A stretch of DNA of 64,000 nucleotides from Cryptosporangium minutisporangium (GTDB taxonomy: Bacteria; Actinomycetota; Actinomycetes; Mycobacteriales; Cryptosporangiaceae). This document shows, one piece after another, positions 43,507 to 51,375 of the stretch (position 1 is its first letter; each line of letters opens with the position of its first letter). The translations under genes were made by a program, and so were the position numbers. The notes beneath the pieces are model-generated. The model made no database searches. It was not told where the DNA came from and saw only the letters and a list, made by a program, of their open reading frames with translations. The stretch lies in assembly GCF_039536245.1 (NCBI RefSeq), contig NZ_BAAAYN010000047.1, positions 16,105 to 80,104 of the forward strand. Reading direction: 5' to 3'.

Positions 43507-44535
43507 TCACGCGGGAGTCGCTCCGGGCGGTGTCTCGTCCACCTCGACGACCTCGTCGTGCGACCGCCGGTGCGCCCCCGGCACGCCGAGGTCGGCGGCG
43601 GCTACGCCGACCCGCAGCACTACGTAAGGATGGCCCTGCCAGTACAGCAGCCGCCGCACCGTCAACCGGGTACTCGCCACCTCGACCAGGTCGGTCATCG
43701 GCGAGGTGGCGAGCCCCAGTTCGGCGGCGCTCAGAAGCACTGCCGAGAGCGCCTGTCCGGCCCGCAACCACGCCCGCCGACCGTCCTGATCACCCCACAG
43801 GATCAGGTACCGGGCGCCGCTGTCATCACCCGGCCCGGCGGCCAGCTGTCCCTCCGCGTCCTCCGCGAACGGCCGCAACGGCACCGGACGCGGGGTCCCC
43901 GGCACCGTCACGTCGACCGGAAGGCCATCGGACGCACCCGGCGGCCGGTGAGTCCACTGCTCCAGCTCCGCCCGCTCCGCGGGACCGGCCAGTTCGAAGG
44001 TCGCGGCGAACGCGGCAGCGGCGGCCAACACCGGCACTTGATCGGTCTCGACGACGTGCACCTGCACACCGTGGACGGACGCCGCCCGTGCCAGCGCGTC
44101 GAGTTGGTCCTCGGTCACCAGGTCCGGGCCGAACGGCCGCCGATCGGTGTGCCGCCGCAGCGTCGTCTGGTATCGCCGGTAGTCCTCCGCGACAGCCGGT
44201 CGGGACTCGGCCGGGTAAATCGTCGCCAGCAAGTCCGGGTCGCTGGCGTCCGGCAGCAGCTCGACCTGAGCGAGGTATCCCTCGACGCGCAATGCGATGA
44301 CCGCGTACTCCAGCGCCGCGCCGCAACTCGTGGTCAGCATCCGGCCCTCCGGATCGAGGGCAGCAAGCCGGCGTTGCGGATCGGCCCGCAGGTCCAGTGA
44401 CCCCTCGTCGACGACCCAGCGCCAGGGCTGGGTGTTGAGCACCGAGGGCGCCCGTAGCGCGGCGGTAGCTGCTTCGTCGAGGGCCGCACTGAGCGGTCGC
44501 TCGGGCCGAGGCGGCGGAGCGGGCGAGGGAGTCAT
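43507..44535 (-). CDS. Acg-family nitroreductase-like protein 2
   Basis: 342 residues, paralogue of the 6,631 protein: AALRAPSVLNTQPWRWVV near 27-44, DPQRRLAALDPEGRML, TLRRHTDRRPFGP and SPMTDLVEVASTR. The C-terminal tail is longer and acidic. Its ATG overlaps the stop of the upstream PPOX gene (ATGA), so the pair is a translationally coupled operon, a gene pairing I consider meaningful: flavin-binding proteins made together. Function of the family in dormancy is still unclear. Confidence 0.87.
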   Translation of the reverse strand: MTPSPAPPPRPERPLSAALDEAATAALRAPSVLNTQPWRWVVDEGSLDLRADPQRRLAALDPEGRMLTTSCGAALEYAVIALRVEGYLAQVELLPDASDPDLLATIYPAESRPAVAEDYRRYQTTLRRHTDRRPFGPDLVTEDQLDALARAASVHGVQVHVVETDQVPVLAAAAAFAATFELAGPAERAELEQWTHRPPGASDGLPVDVTVPGTPRPVPLRPFAEDAEGQLAAGPGDDSGARYLILWGDQDGRRAWLRAGQALSAVLLSAAELGLATSPMTDLVEVASTRLTVRRLLYWQGHPYVVLRVGVAAADLGVPGAHRRSHDEVVEVDETPPGATPA

Positions 44536-44981
44536 GGCGTCTCCTCAGCGGTCAGCGGCGGGCCGACGTCGGCGCCGCCCAGGTACGAGCCGGTCAGACA
44601 TTGCAGCGGGATGCACAGCGTCCGTAGTCGAAGGCCACCGGCCGACCAGCGCGGGGCCCGCTGCGCGAGCCCCGCGAGCTGATCGACGTCGGTGATTTCG
44701 TACGCCTCGCCCAAGCCGAGCACCGTCCAACCCGCTGCGGTCTCCGGGTCGATTTCGTCGGCCTGGATACCGATCACTCGGCCGTGCGCCCCTCTGGCCA
44801 ACGAACTTCCAGGTGCGGCACGGAAGACCACAGCCTCTCCGTCCAGTACGTACCCCACGGGCAGTGCGGCCGGCATCGCCGCGGCGGTGAACAACACACG
44901 TCCCACCCGGTGGCCGGCGAGCAGACGGAGGCAAGCGTCCCGGTCGATCACGGTACGCGCGAGGTCGGCTGACGTGTCCAT
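44532..44981 (-). CDS. Pyridoxamine 5'-phosphate oxidase-fold protein
   Basis: 149 residues. CLRLLAGHRVGRVLFTAAAMPAALPVGYVLDGEAVVFRAAPGSSL is the split-barrel flavin-binding domain start; relatives (Rv0080, Rv3129) are DosR-induced. It lacks the C-terminal segment of true PNPOx, so FMN- or F420-linked reduction is more likely than vitamin B6 metabolism. ATG 44981 is chosen for the MDTSADLAR N-terminus; ribosome site is weak. Coupled to the Acg-like gene. DosR-like box 118 bp upstream. Confidence 0.82.
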   Translation of the reverse strand: MDTSADLARTVIDRDACLRLLAGHRVGRVLFTAAAMPAALPVGYVLDGEAVVFRAAPGSSLARGAHGRVIGIQADEIDPETAAGWTVLGLGEAYEITDVDQLAGLAQRAPRWSAGGLRLRTLCIPLQCLTGSYLGGADVGPPLTAEETP

Positions 44982-45098
44982 GGGTTCAGACTTCTTCAGC
45001 CGCCCCCGCACGGCAGGTGCCGTAGGTCCCGAGTCCGGTGGTCCTCCGTCCGTGACTGCTCGATCAGCGCACGGCGATCACCGGACAGGTATCACCTC

Positions 45099-45112
45099 GG
45101 GACCTTCGGCTC
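45099..45112. promoter_or_regulatory. DosR-like box, variant (GGGAC CTTC GGCTC)
   Basis: Followed by TGACC, the same extension as at 4,753. 118 bp upstream of the PPOX-Acg operon and 68 bp upstream of the DUF1918 gene on the other strand. Confidence 0.65.
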
Positions 45113-45179
45113 TGACCAACGCAGCGCGGCGGACGGAGGCTGGAACCGAGCAACCGACCATCCCGGAAGGAACCGTGCC

Positions 45180-45374
45180 ATGAACGCGCATGTCGGAGAC
45201 GAGATCATGCTCCGTCCGCCCGGTGCAGCGCATCCGATACGCGACGGCGAGATCATCGAGGTCGCCGGCCCGGACGGCGAACCGCCCTATCGGGTGCAGT
45301 GGGACGACGGGCGGGAGTCGCTGCTGTTCCCCGGCCCCGACGCGGAACTGCGTCACCTCCATCACTGTGGCTGA
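45180..45374 (+). CDS. DUF1918-domain protein
   Basis: 64 residues, single small beta domain: MNAHVGDEIMLRPPGAAHPIRDGEIIEVAGPDGEPPYRVQWDDGRESLLFPGPDAEL. It belongs to the short DUF1918 family, common in actinomycete stress loci; function unknown, SH3-like fold expected. ATG has GGAAGGAACC upstream. Divergent from the PPOX-Acg operon with a shared DosR-like box. Confidence 0.85.
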   Translation: MNAHVGDEIMLRPPGAAHPIRDGEIIEVAGPDGEPPYRVQWDDGRESLLFPGPDAELRHLHHCG

Positions 45375-45643
45375 CGCAGCCGGCCCCGCCAACGGGGTGA
45401 TAGGTCCGGTCGGCGGCGCCACGACCACGCCGCCCAAGTCAACGACCCGCTCCAGCGCCTGGGCGAGGTCGTCGACCCCGACGTAGACGGTCGCGTACGG
45501 TGGCGCGACTCCGGAGCCCGCATGAGGCAACCGGGAAGACCATCGGGCCCGGCGTCGACCGGCCGGTACACCGATTCGCAGTCGATGACCGACCAGCCGA
45601 ACAGCTTCTCAACCTTCCCGAGGGGGTCCGGCCGCGTCCTCAC
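45375..45643 (-). pseudogene. Frameshifted glyoxalase/VOC-domain gene
   Basis: Frame one reads VEKLFGWSVIDCESVYRPVDAGPDGLPG (about 45,535-45,615); frame two continues PHAGSGVAPPYATVYVGVDDLAQALERVVDLGGVVVAPPTGP (about 45,400-45,525). Together they match the C-terminal VOC module of CFP-30-like glyoxalase proteins. The frame change is near 45,525-45,530. The N-terminal module and the start are missing, so the gene is dead. Confidence 0.6.
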
Positions 45644-46158
45644 TTCACCGGGGCGCGTCCACGGGCGAGCGCCGGCGTCCGCATCTGTCGCAGCGAGACG
45701 CCGATGCCGTAGGTGACGAAGTCACCCACGGGCTGCAGCTCGATCACCCGGCTGACGCGCTGCGCATCGGGCGGCAGGAGCGAGCTCAGCCGCTCCGGCA
45801 CTGGTAGTGCGCCGAGCGGCCCAGCCGGATGGACGATCGCGTCGGCTTGGAAGCTCACCGTCGCAGGCGGAATCGGGAAGAGCAGCGCAAGCAGGCCGCC
45901 GCGGCGGATCGGCACCGTCACCGCCACCCGTCCGTGCAACGGAATGTGCTTGGCCTTCCAACTGTCCGCACCGACCACCGTGTACAGCCGGCCGTCCTCT
46001 ACCGTGTAGACGACACCGCTCGACCGCGGCCGCCCGCTCGGCGTCACGTGACTCAGGACCGCAAACGACGCCCGGTTCACCGCATGCCAGACACTCTCGG
46101 TCGTTGGCATGGTGGTAACGCTCATCACCGCGTCCGCGGAACCCATCGCTGTCGCCAT
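45640..46158 (-). CDS. Pyridoxamine 5'-phosphate oxidase-fold protein
   Basis: 172 residues with the split-barrel core VNRASFAVLSHVTPSGRPRSSGVVYTVEDGRLYTVVGADSWKAKHI, as in F420- or FMN-binding PPOX proteins. A hydrophobic patch LLALLFPIPPATVSF follows the barrel. Start ATG 46158 has AGGAGG. A DosR-like box is 111 bp upstream. The likely role is an F420- or FMN-dependent reductase; exact substrate unknown. Confidence 0.82.
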   Translation of the reverse strand: MATAMGSADAVMSVTTMPTTESVWHAVNRASFAVLSHVTPSGRPRSSGVVYTVEDGRLYTVVGADSWKAKHIPLHGRVAVTVPIRRGGLLALLFPIPPATVSFQADAIVHPAGPLGALPVPERLSSLLPPDAQRVSRVIELQPVGDFVTYGIGVSLRQMRTPALARGRAPVK

Positions 46159-46477
46159 GACACACCTCCTGGCGTTCGGACCGGCCGGCGGTTCCGGCCG
46201 CTCGCCCGCCACCTCAGGCATAGCGCCTCACCCATGCGACGGGCCAGAGTCGACCGGCACGTCCCGGCGGGACCTTCGCACCCGAGCGTCGGCGACGTCA
46301 GAAACACGTCCGGATCGGAGACCGCAGCAGCATGCTGATCGCGTCTCGGCTCGCCACTCGTCCACCGCCGACATCGGGTGCGATGAGCCCGAGCGTCGCG
46401 ACGGGCGAGCCGTTCGCTGTGCCGGCTGGTCGTGCGGACACAAGGCGCCCGAACCGGCGACCCGAGTGGTCACCGCA
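46159..46477. other. Intergenic region with one DosR-like box
   Basis: No gene is supported in this 319-bp stretch between the PPOX gene and the DHFR-like gene. It carries the box at 46,269 and no convincing hairpin. Confidence 0.55.
46269..46282. promoter_or_regulatory. DosR-like box (GGGAC CTTC GCACC)
   Basis: Left half perfect, right half GCACC; 111 bp upstream of the PPOX gene. Confidence 0.55.
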
Positions 46478-47065
46478 CTAACGACGCACCAGGTAACGCA
46501 GGTGGAGCACCCGGTCTCCCCTGATCACCACATGCGGATCCTCGAGGAGGCATTGGCTGTCCAGCGACCCGAAGTATCGCTTCCCGGAACCGAAGACCAC
46601 CGGTACGACGTCCATCGCGACCTCGTCCACCAGACCGAGAGCCATGGCCTGACCGGCGACGTCGCCAGCCGACACCGCAACCGTGCGGTCACCGGCCAGA
46701 TCCTTGGCCTTCGCGATCGCTGCCGCCACGTCGTCGATGAAGTGGTAGTGCGATGCCTCCGGGTGCCACCCCTCCGGTCGCGGCCGGCGTGACACGACGA
46801 CCACGTGCTCGCCCGCCGGAGGCGTGGCCTCCCAACCATTCGTGATGTCGAACAGATGGCGGCCGATCACCGTCGTGCCGATGTCGTCCCACATCGGCTG
46901 GGTGTACTCCGCCGACACCCGCGAGACCTTGCTACCGAAGCCTTGTTTGCTCCGCAGCGGCGTGTCGCCGTTGTAATACCAGTCGAACAGCGGGCCGATG
47001 TCGTCGGAGGCGTCTGCGATGTAGCCGTCGACCGACACCACCGCGTGCGTCAGAACTGAGCCCAT
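46478..47065 (-). CDS. RibD/DHFR-fold reductase
   Basis: 195 residues of the DHFR/RibD C-terminal reductase family: THAVVSVDGYIADASDDIGPLFDWYYNGD at the N-terminus, WDDIGTTVIGRHLFDITNGW, HVVVVSRRPRP, VAVSAGDVAGQAMALGLVDEVAMDVVPVVFGSGKRYF. NADPH-dependent reductase of unknown substrate; these are common orphan genes in actinomycetes. ATG 47065 has GGAAGGAA upstream. No DosR-like box nearby; I regard it as outside the regulon. Confidence 0.85.
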   Translation of the reverse strand: MGSVLTHAVVSVDGYIADASDDIGPLFDWYYNGDTPLRSKQGFGSKVSRVSAEYTQPMWDDIGTTVIGRHLFDITNGWEATPPAGEHVVVVSRRPRPEGWHPEASHYHFIDDVAAAIAKAKDLAGDRTVAVSAGDVAGQAMALGLVDEVAMDVVPVVFGSGKRYFGSLDSQCLLEDPHVVIRGDRVLHLRYLVRR

Positions 47066-47314
47066 CGGAATTCCTTCCTTCCACTCGTGGGGCCAGGCCC
47101 TTAGCTGCACAGCGGCCCGGCAACGGGACGCCTCATCCTGTCGAGGTCGACAAGCTGTCGTCTTCGCTGTCCCTACGTATCCACAACTACGTCCCCGGAC
47201 GTATGACTAAATCTCGTGGAGACCTCAGTAGCGTCGATCCGACGATGCGCGTCGCGATAGGCGAACGAGTTCGGGGCCGCGCACTGCTCGTTGGGCGGAG
47301 CGCCGTTTGTGGAG

Positions 47315-48211
47315 CTAGTCAGACCTCGGGGCGGAATCGGGAGCGCGCTCGATCATCGGCACCCCCTCGAGCAGTTGCCGCAGCTCGGCCAGGCGGGCGT
47401 CGTCCCACACGACGTCGGGGTCCGGTTCGAGGAACGTCATCGCGATGCTCGCGGCACCGAGACCCGCCAAGGACCAGTCGGCAGCGGTGCTCGCCCCGGT
47501 CGGGTTCCCGGTGCTCCGCCGGTTGACCAGATCGGGGTGCGAGAGCTCCATCAACGCGAGACCGCGAACCTGGCCGCTGGCCAGCGTCGCGATCACCGTG
47601 TAGTCACCGCCGGACTCCGGCCGCAGGCGGAATCCCAGCAACTCGGCCAGGCTCTGCCAGCCCTGCGCGATCCGGTCGACGAAGCCCTGTTCCGAGCGGC
47701 CCAGCGCGGCGTGGATCTCGTCCCGCAGCGCCCCCAGCGGAAGGCTGAGGAACGTCGCCTGCAGTGCCAGGTACGTACGCCACTCCGGGGACTCGCGGAT
47801 CGCCTGCTGGTCGCTGGCGGCGCCCAGCCGGATCAGTTCGCTCACCAGGTCGCGCCGGCCCTCCGGCGACGAGAGGTCGCCCGAACGGTCAGCGACGACC
47901 GAGGCGATCAGCGCTCGGCTGGTCTCGGCGCTCACCGCGGCCGCTGGTGCGGCCCCGCTGGCCAGTGCCCGCAGCAGGTCGCCGAAGAACAGGTCCTTGT
48001 AGGGCCATCGGCGGTACGCCGCGGTCCGGGACACACCGGCTTCGCGGATCACGTCTTCGAAGCTGATGTGGTCGAGGCCAACGGTCAGCCCGCTGCGATG
48101 CACCATCGCGAGGGCCGCGTCGAGGACCCTACGTGCGGTCTCCTCGTCGCTCAGCCGACGGCGGCGGCGGGTCGGCCCAGTGGCTAGGGGGTGCAGTTCT
48201 TCCTCAGACAT
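47315..48211 (-). CDS. TetR-family regulator
   Basis: 298 residues. The N-terminal TetR helix-turn-helix is about 20-70 (RRVLDAALAMVHRSGLTVGLDHISFEDVIREAGVSRTAAYRRWPYKDLFFGDLL). The long C-terminal ligand domain is not assignable. Divergent from an ABC exporter, the classical arrangement for a drug-responsive repressor. The ATG at 48209-48211 is used; an extended frame adds only MCF. Imperfect inverted repeats (GAAAC/GTTTC at 48,212-48,233; CGAGT/ACTCG at 48,233-48,255) lie in the intergenic region and could be its operator. Confidence 0.85.
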   Translation of the reverse strand: MSEEELHPLATGPTRRRRRLSDEETARRVLDAALAMVHRSGLTVGLDHISFEDVIREAGVSRTAAYRRWPYKDLFFGDLLRALASGAAPAAAVSAETSRALIASVVADRSGDLSSPEGRRDLVSELIRLGAASDQQAIRESPEWRTYLALQATFLSLPLGALRDEIHAALGRSEQGFVDRIAQGWQSLAELLGFRLRPESGGDYTVIATLASGQVRGLALMELSHPDLVNRRSTGNPTGASTAADWSLAGLGAASIAMTFLEPDPDVVWDDARLAELRQLLEGVPMIERAPDSAPRSD

Positions 48212-48338
48212 GAAACACAATATTCCAAGTTTCGAGTTCGCTATCCTGAGACTCGGACGCTACTACCGTGCGCCGCTCCTCGTCGGGCGCAGGTTCCTCC
48301 CCCACCGCTGCACGGCACCGAAAGAGAGCTGGTCCGCG

Positions 48339-49247
48339 ATGTCTCTGCCTCCCCCGATAGCCGTGGACGGGCTGGTCAAGCGCTTCGGGCGCTTCGCAGC
48401 CGTTGACGGGCTGGACCTGCGTGTCGCGCCGGGCGCTGTACATGGCTTCCTCGGCCCCAATGGGGCGGGCAAGTCGACCACGATTCGGCTGCTCCTCGGC
48501 CTGTACCGGCCGGACGCGGGCCGGGTCCGGGTCTTCGACCTCGACCCGGCCACACAAGCAGCCGAGGTGACGCGTCGGCTGTCCTATGTGCCCGGCGAGG
48601 TCAACTTGTGGCCGAATCTGACCGGCCAGGAAGTGCTCGACGCCCTCGCCGGGTTACGGGGACGCCGCGACGCCGCCACCGAACGTCGGCTGATCGACGA
48701 CTTCGCGCTCGACACCCGCAAGCACGTCCACGCCTACTCCAAGGGCAACCGGCAGAAGGTCGTGCTGGTCGCCGCGTTCGCGGCCCCGACCGAACTACTC
48801 ATCCTCGACGAACCGACCTCGGGCCTCGATCCCTTGATGGAGGAGGTCTTCCAGCGGTGCGCCCGGGAGGCAGCGAACGCCGGTCGCGCGGTCCTGCTCT
48901 CCAGCCACATCCTCGCCGAGGTCGAAGCGGTCTGCGAGTCGGTGACGATCATCAAGGACGGGCGCCTCGTCGAGTCCGGGCGGCTGACGGACATGCGGCA
49001 CCTGGCGGCCTCGGTGATCTCGGCCCGGCCCACGAACGGTCAGCTGACCGCGCTCGCCGCCGAACTCGCCGCGTCCGGGGTCGACACGGCGCCGGCGGCC
49101 GACGGCACGCTACGGCTCAGCGTGCCGCGGCAACACGTGCCCGACGTCCTGGGGGCGCTCGCCCGAGCCCGCGCCGAGGACATCACCTGCGCCCCGGCGA
49201 GCCTCGAAGACCTGTTCCTGCGCCACTACCGAGCGGCCGCGCGATGA
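48339..49247 (+). CDS. ABC transporter ATP-binding protein
   Basis: 302 residues. Walker A GPNGAGKST near 35-43, signature YSKGNRQKV (degenerate LSGGQ), Walker B LLILDEP and switch His in SSHILAEVE. Drug/export-type ATPase with a C-terminal extension. Start ATG 48339 with a weak AAAGAGAG. It overlaps the permease start (ATGA). Confidence 0.93.
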   Translation: MSLPPPIAVDGLVKRFGRFAAVDGLDLRVAPGAVHGFLGPNGAGKSTTIRLLLGLYRPDAGRVRVFDLDPATQAAEVTRRLSYVPGEVNLWPNLTGQEVLDALAGLRGRRDAATERRLIDDFALDTRKHVHAYSKGNRQKVVLVAAFAAPTELLILDEPTSGLDPLMEEVFQRCAREAANAGRAVLLSSHILAEVEAVCESVTIIKDGRLVESGRLTDMRHLAASVISARPTNGQLTALAAELAASGVDTAPAADGTLRLSVPRQHVPDVLGALARARAEDITCAPASLEDLFLRHYRAAAR

Positions 49248-50833
49248 CCTACCTCCGCTTGCTGGTCCGTCGACACCGGCTGCTGCTCAGCGCCTGGCCG
49301 CTGCTGCTGGTCGTGCTGACCGGCGCGACGGTGACGGCCTATCAGGACACCTACGCGACCGACGCCCAGCGGCAGGCCGCCGCCGAGCTGGCCCGGGAGA
49401 ACGCGGCCAGCACGCTGATGTACGGGGAGCTGCCGGAGCCAGGGACGGTCGCCCAGATGTTCGCCTGGGAGGTCGGGGCGATCACGACGATCCTGGCCGC
49501 GATCGCCGCCGTCCTGGTCGCCGTCGCGGCCACCCGGGCGACGGAGGACGACGGGACGCTGGAGCTGGTCCGCTCGACCGGAACCGATCCGCGGACGCCG
49601 CTGCGGGCCGCGCTCGTCGTGCTCGTCGGGGTGGCGTCCGTCCTGGCCGTCGGATCGGCTACCGCGGTGGCCCTCGTCGGCGCCCTGGGCGGGGTCGACG
49701 CGGTCACTTCGTCGGGCGCTGCCGCGTTCGGGGCGGTACTCGGCGCCACGTTCCTGCTAGTCGGTACTGGAGCGGTGGTCCTGGCTCAAGTCGCGCCGGC
49801 AGCCGGCGGCGCCCGGGCGCTGGGCCTGGCCGCGGTTGGGCTCGCGTTCGCCGTGCGCGCGATCGCCGACAGCCAGGACCTCAGGTGGCTGAACTGGTTC
49901 TCCCCGCTGGGCCTGCGCGCGACCGTCCGGCCGTTCACCGATAACCGGTGGTGGGTGCTGCTCGTGGCGCTACTCGCCTCGGCCGCGTTGGCCCGGCTCG
50001 GCACGGCCCTCGCCGCCCGCCGTGAATACGGCGCCGGCCTCGTCCCCGCACCTCCGCTCAGAACCAGCCGCCTGCACGTCCGCAGCAGCCTCGGCCTGGC
50101 CGCTCGGCTCGACCGCCGCTCGATTCTGATCTGGACGGTCGGCGTGGCCAGCCTCGGGACCCTGTTCTCCGCGATGGGCTCCGGGGTCGTCGAGCAGAGC
50201 CGAGACCAGGAGCTCGATGGCTTCCTCGGCTCCCAACTGGGTACCGCCGACCCCGTCGCCGGCTACTTCGCCTACTCCGGCACGGTCGTCGGCTTGGTCG
50301 TCTGCGCCTACTCGGTGCTCTCGGTGTCTCGCTACGACCGTGACGAGACCGCGGGCCGCACCGCTCTGATACTCACGGCCGGTGTGCGCCGGTGGGTGCC
50401 GCTCGCCGCGCAGCTGGGCGCCACCGCACTCGGCGCCGCGATCGTGCTCACGGCGACCGGCCTGCTCGGCGCGCTGATCGCGCCGAGCGTCTTCACTGGC
50501 TCGTCGGTCGCGACCCGCGCGCTCGGGTACACGCTCGGCCAGTGGCCCGCCGCGATGGTGATGGCCGCGGTCGCGGCGCTGCTCGTCGGATGCCGACCGC
50601 GGCTCGTCTGGCTGGCCTGGGTGCCGCTCGCCGCCAGCGGCGTCCTCGCGCTGCTCGGGGAGTTGCTCGGCATTCCTCGTGCGGTCCGCGACGCCGGCAT
50701 CTTCCAGCACGTCCCGGACATCGCCGGCCCGGATCCCTACTACGGCGGCCTCGCGCTGCTGCTCGCGGTGGCCCTGGTCGGTGTCGTGCTGGGCCTCGTC
50801 GGCGCCACGCGCCGGGACGTGGTCGCCGGCTGA
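49244..50833 (+). CDS. ABC transporter permease
   Basis: 529 residues in two similar halves of about six membrane segments each, as in polyketide/tetronasin-type exporters of actinomycetes. Hydrophilic loop with LDRRSILIWTVGVASLGTLFSAMGSGV starts the second half. Start overlaps the ATPase stop. The pair probably exports a hydrophobic compound and is controlled by the divergent TetR protein. Confidence 0.9.
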   Translation: MTYLRLLVRRHRLLLSAWPLLLVVLTGATVTAYQDTYATDAQRQAAAELARENAASTLMYGELPEPGTVAQMFAWEVGAITTILAAIAAVLVAVAATRATEDDGTLELVRSTGTDPRTPLRAALVVLVGVASVLAVGSATAVALVGALGGVDAVTSSGAAAFGAVLGATFLLVGTGAVVLAQVAPAAGGARALGLAAVGLAFAVRAIADSQDLRWLNWFSPLGLRATVRPFTDNRWWVLLVALLASAALARLGTALAARREYGAGLVPAPPLRTSRLHVRSSLGLAARLDRRSILIWTVGVASLGTLFSAMGSGVVEQSRDQELDGFLGSQLGTADPVAGYFAYSGTVVGLVVCAYSVLSVSRYDRDETAGRTALILTAGVRRWVPLAAQLGATALGAAIVLTATGLLGALIAPSVFTGSSVATRALGYTLGQWPAAMVMAAVAALLVGCRPRLVWLAWVPLAASGVLALLGELLGIPRAVRDAGIFQHVPDIAGPDPYYGGLALLLAVALVGVVLGLVGATRRDVVAG

Positions 50834-50953
50834 CCTGACCTCGGGCCCCCGGCAGCGGACCCAGAGCCGCGCACAGCGGCCCATGTCACGTTCAGGCGGA
50901 CGCGGCCGCTGTGCCGTCGATCACCGCGAGTCGCGTCGACTGGACTTTTGGAG

Positions 50954-50969
50954 TTGAAAAGTTCTTCAA
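50954..50969. promoter_or_regulatory. Candidate ArsR-type operator
   Basis: Inverted repeat TTGAA-6-TTCAA (TTGAAAAGTTCTTCAA), 29 bp before the ArsR gene, in the most AT-rich spot of the region. Geometry fits small metalloregulator operators. Confidence 0.5.
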
Positions 50970-50997
50970 TTGCTCAAGTCGTGGACCCCCGGGAGGC

Positions 50998-51375
50998 ATG
51001 GTGCCGGTTCCGCTCTACCAGGCCAAGGCCGAGTTCTTCCGCATGCTGGGCCATCCCGTCCGCATCCGGGTGCTCGAGCTGCTCGGCCAGGGCCCTCGCC
51101 CCGTGCGAGACCTGCTGGCCGAGATCGACATCGAGCCCTCCAGCCTGTCCCAGCAGCTGGCCGTGCTCCGCCGTGCCGGCATCGTCGTTTCCTCGCGGGA
51201 AGGCGCCACCGTCACCTACTCGCTGGCCGGGCCGGACGTCGCCGACTTGATGCGGGCCGCCCGACGCATCCTCACCGAGATGATCACCGACCGGGTCGAG
51301 CTACTGGATGAGCTCCGCGGAGCAGAGATCGAGGCTCCGCCCGCTCCCTCCGGTGACGCGGCGAGCAATCGGTGA
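50998..51375 (+). CDS. ArsR-family regulator
   Basis: 125 residues with a winged helix: AKAEFFRMLGHPVRIRVLELLGQGPRPVRDLLAEIDIEPSSLSQQLAVLRRAGIVVSSREGATVTYSLAGPDVADLM. There is no cysteine pair, so it is probably not an arsenic or cadmium sensor; such proteins next to sulfate-type permeases are seen in actinomycetes. ATG 50998 (GTG 51001 is an alternative) with GGGAGG upstream. It overlaps the SulP start by 4 bp. Confidence 0.85.
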   Translation: MVPVPLYQAKAEFFRMLGHPVRIRVLELLGQGPRPVRDLLAEIDIEPSSLSQQLAVLRRAGIVVSSREGATVTYSLAGPDVADLMRAARRILTEMITDRVELLDELRGAEIEAPPAPSGDAASNR

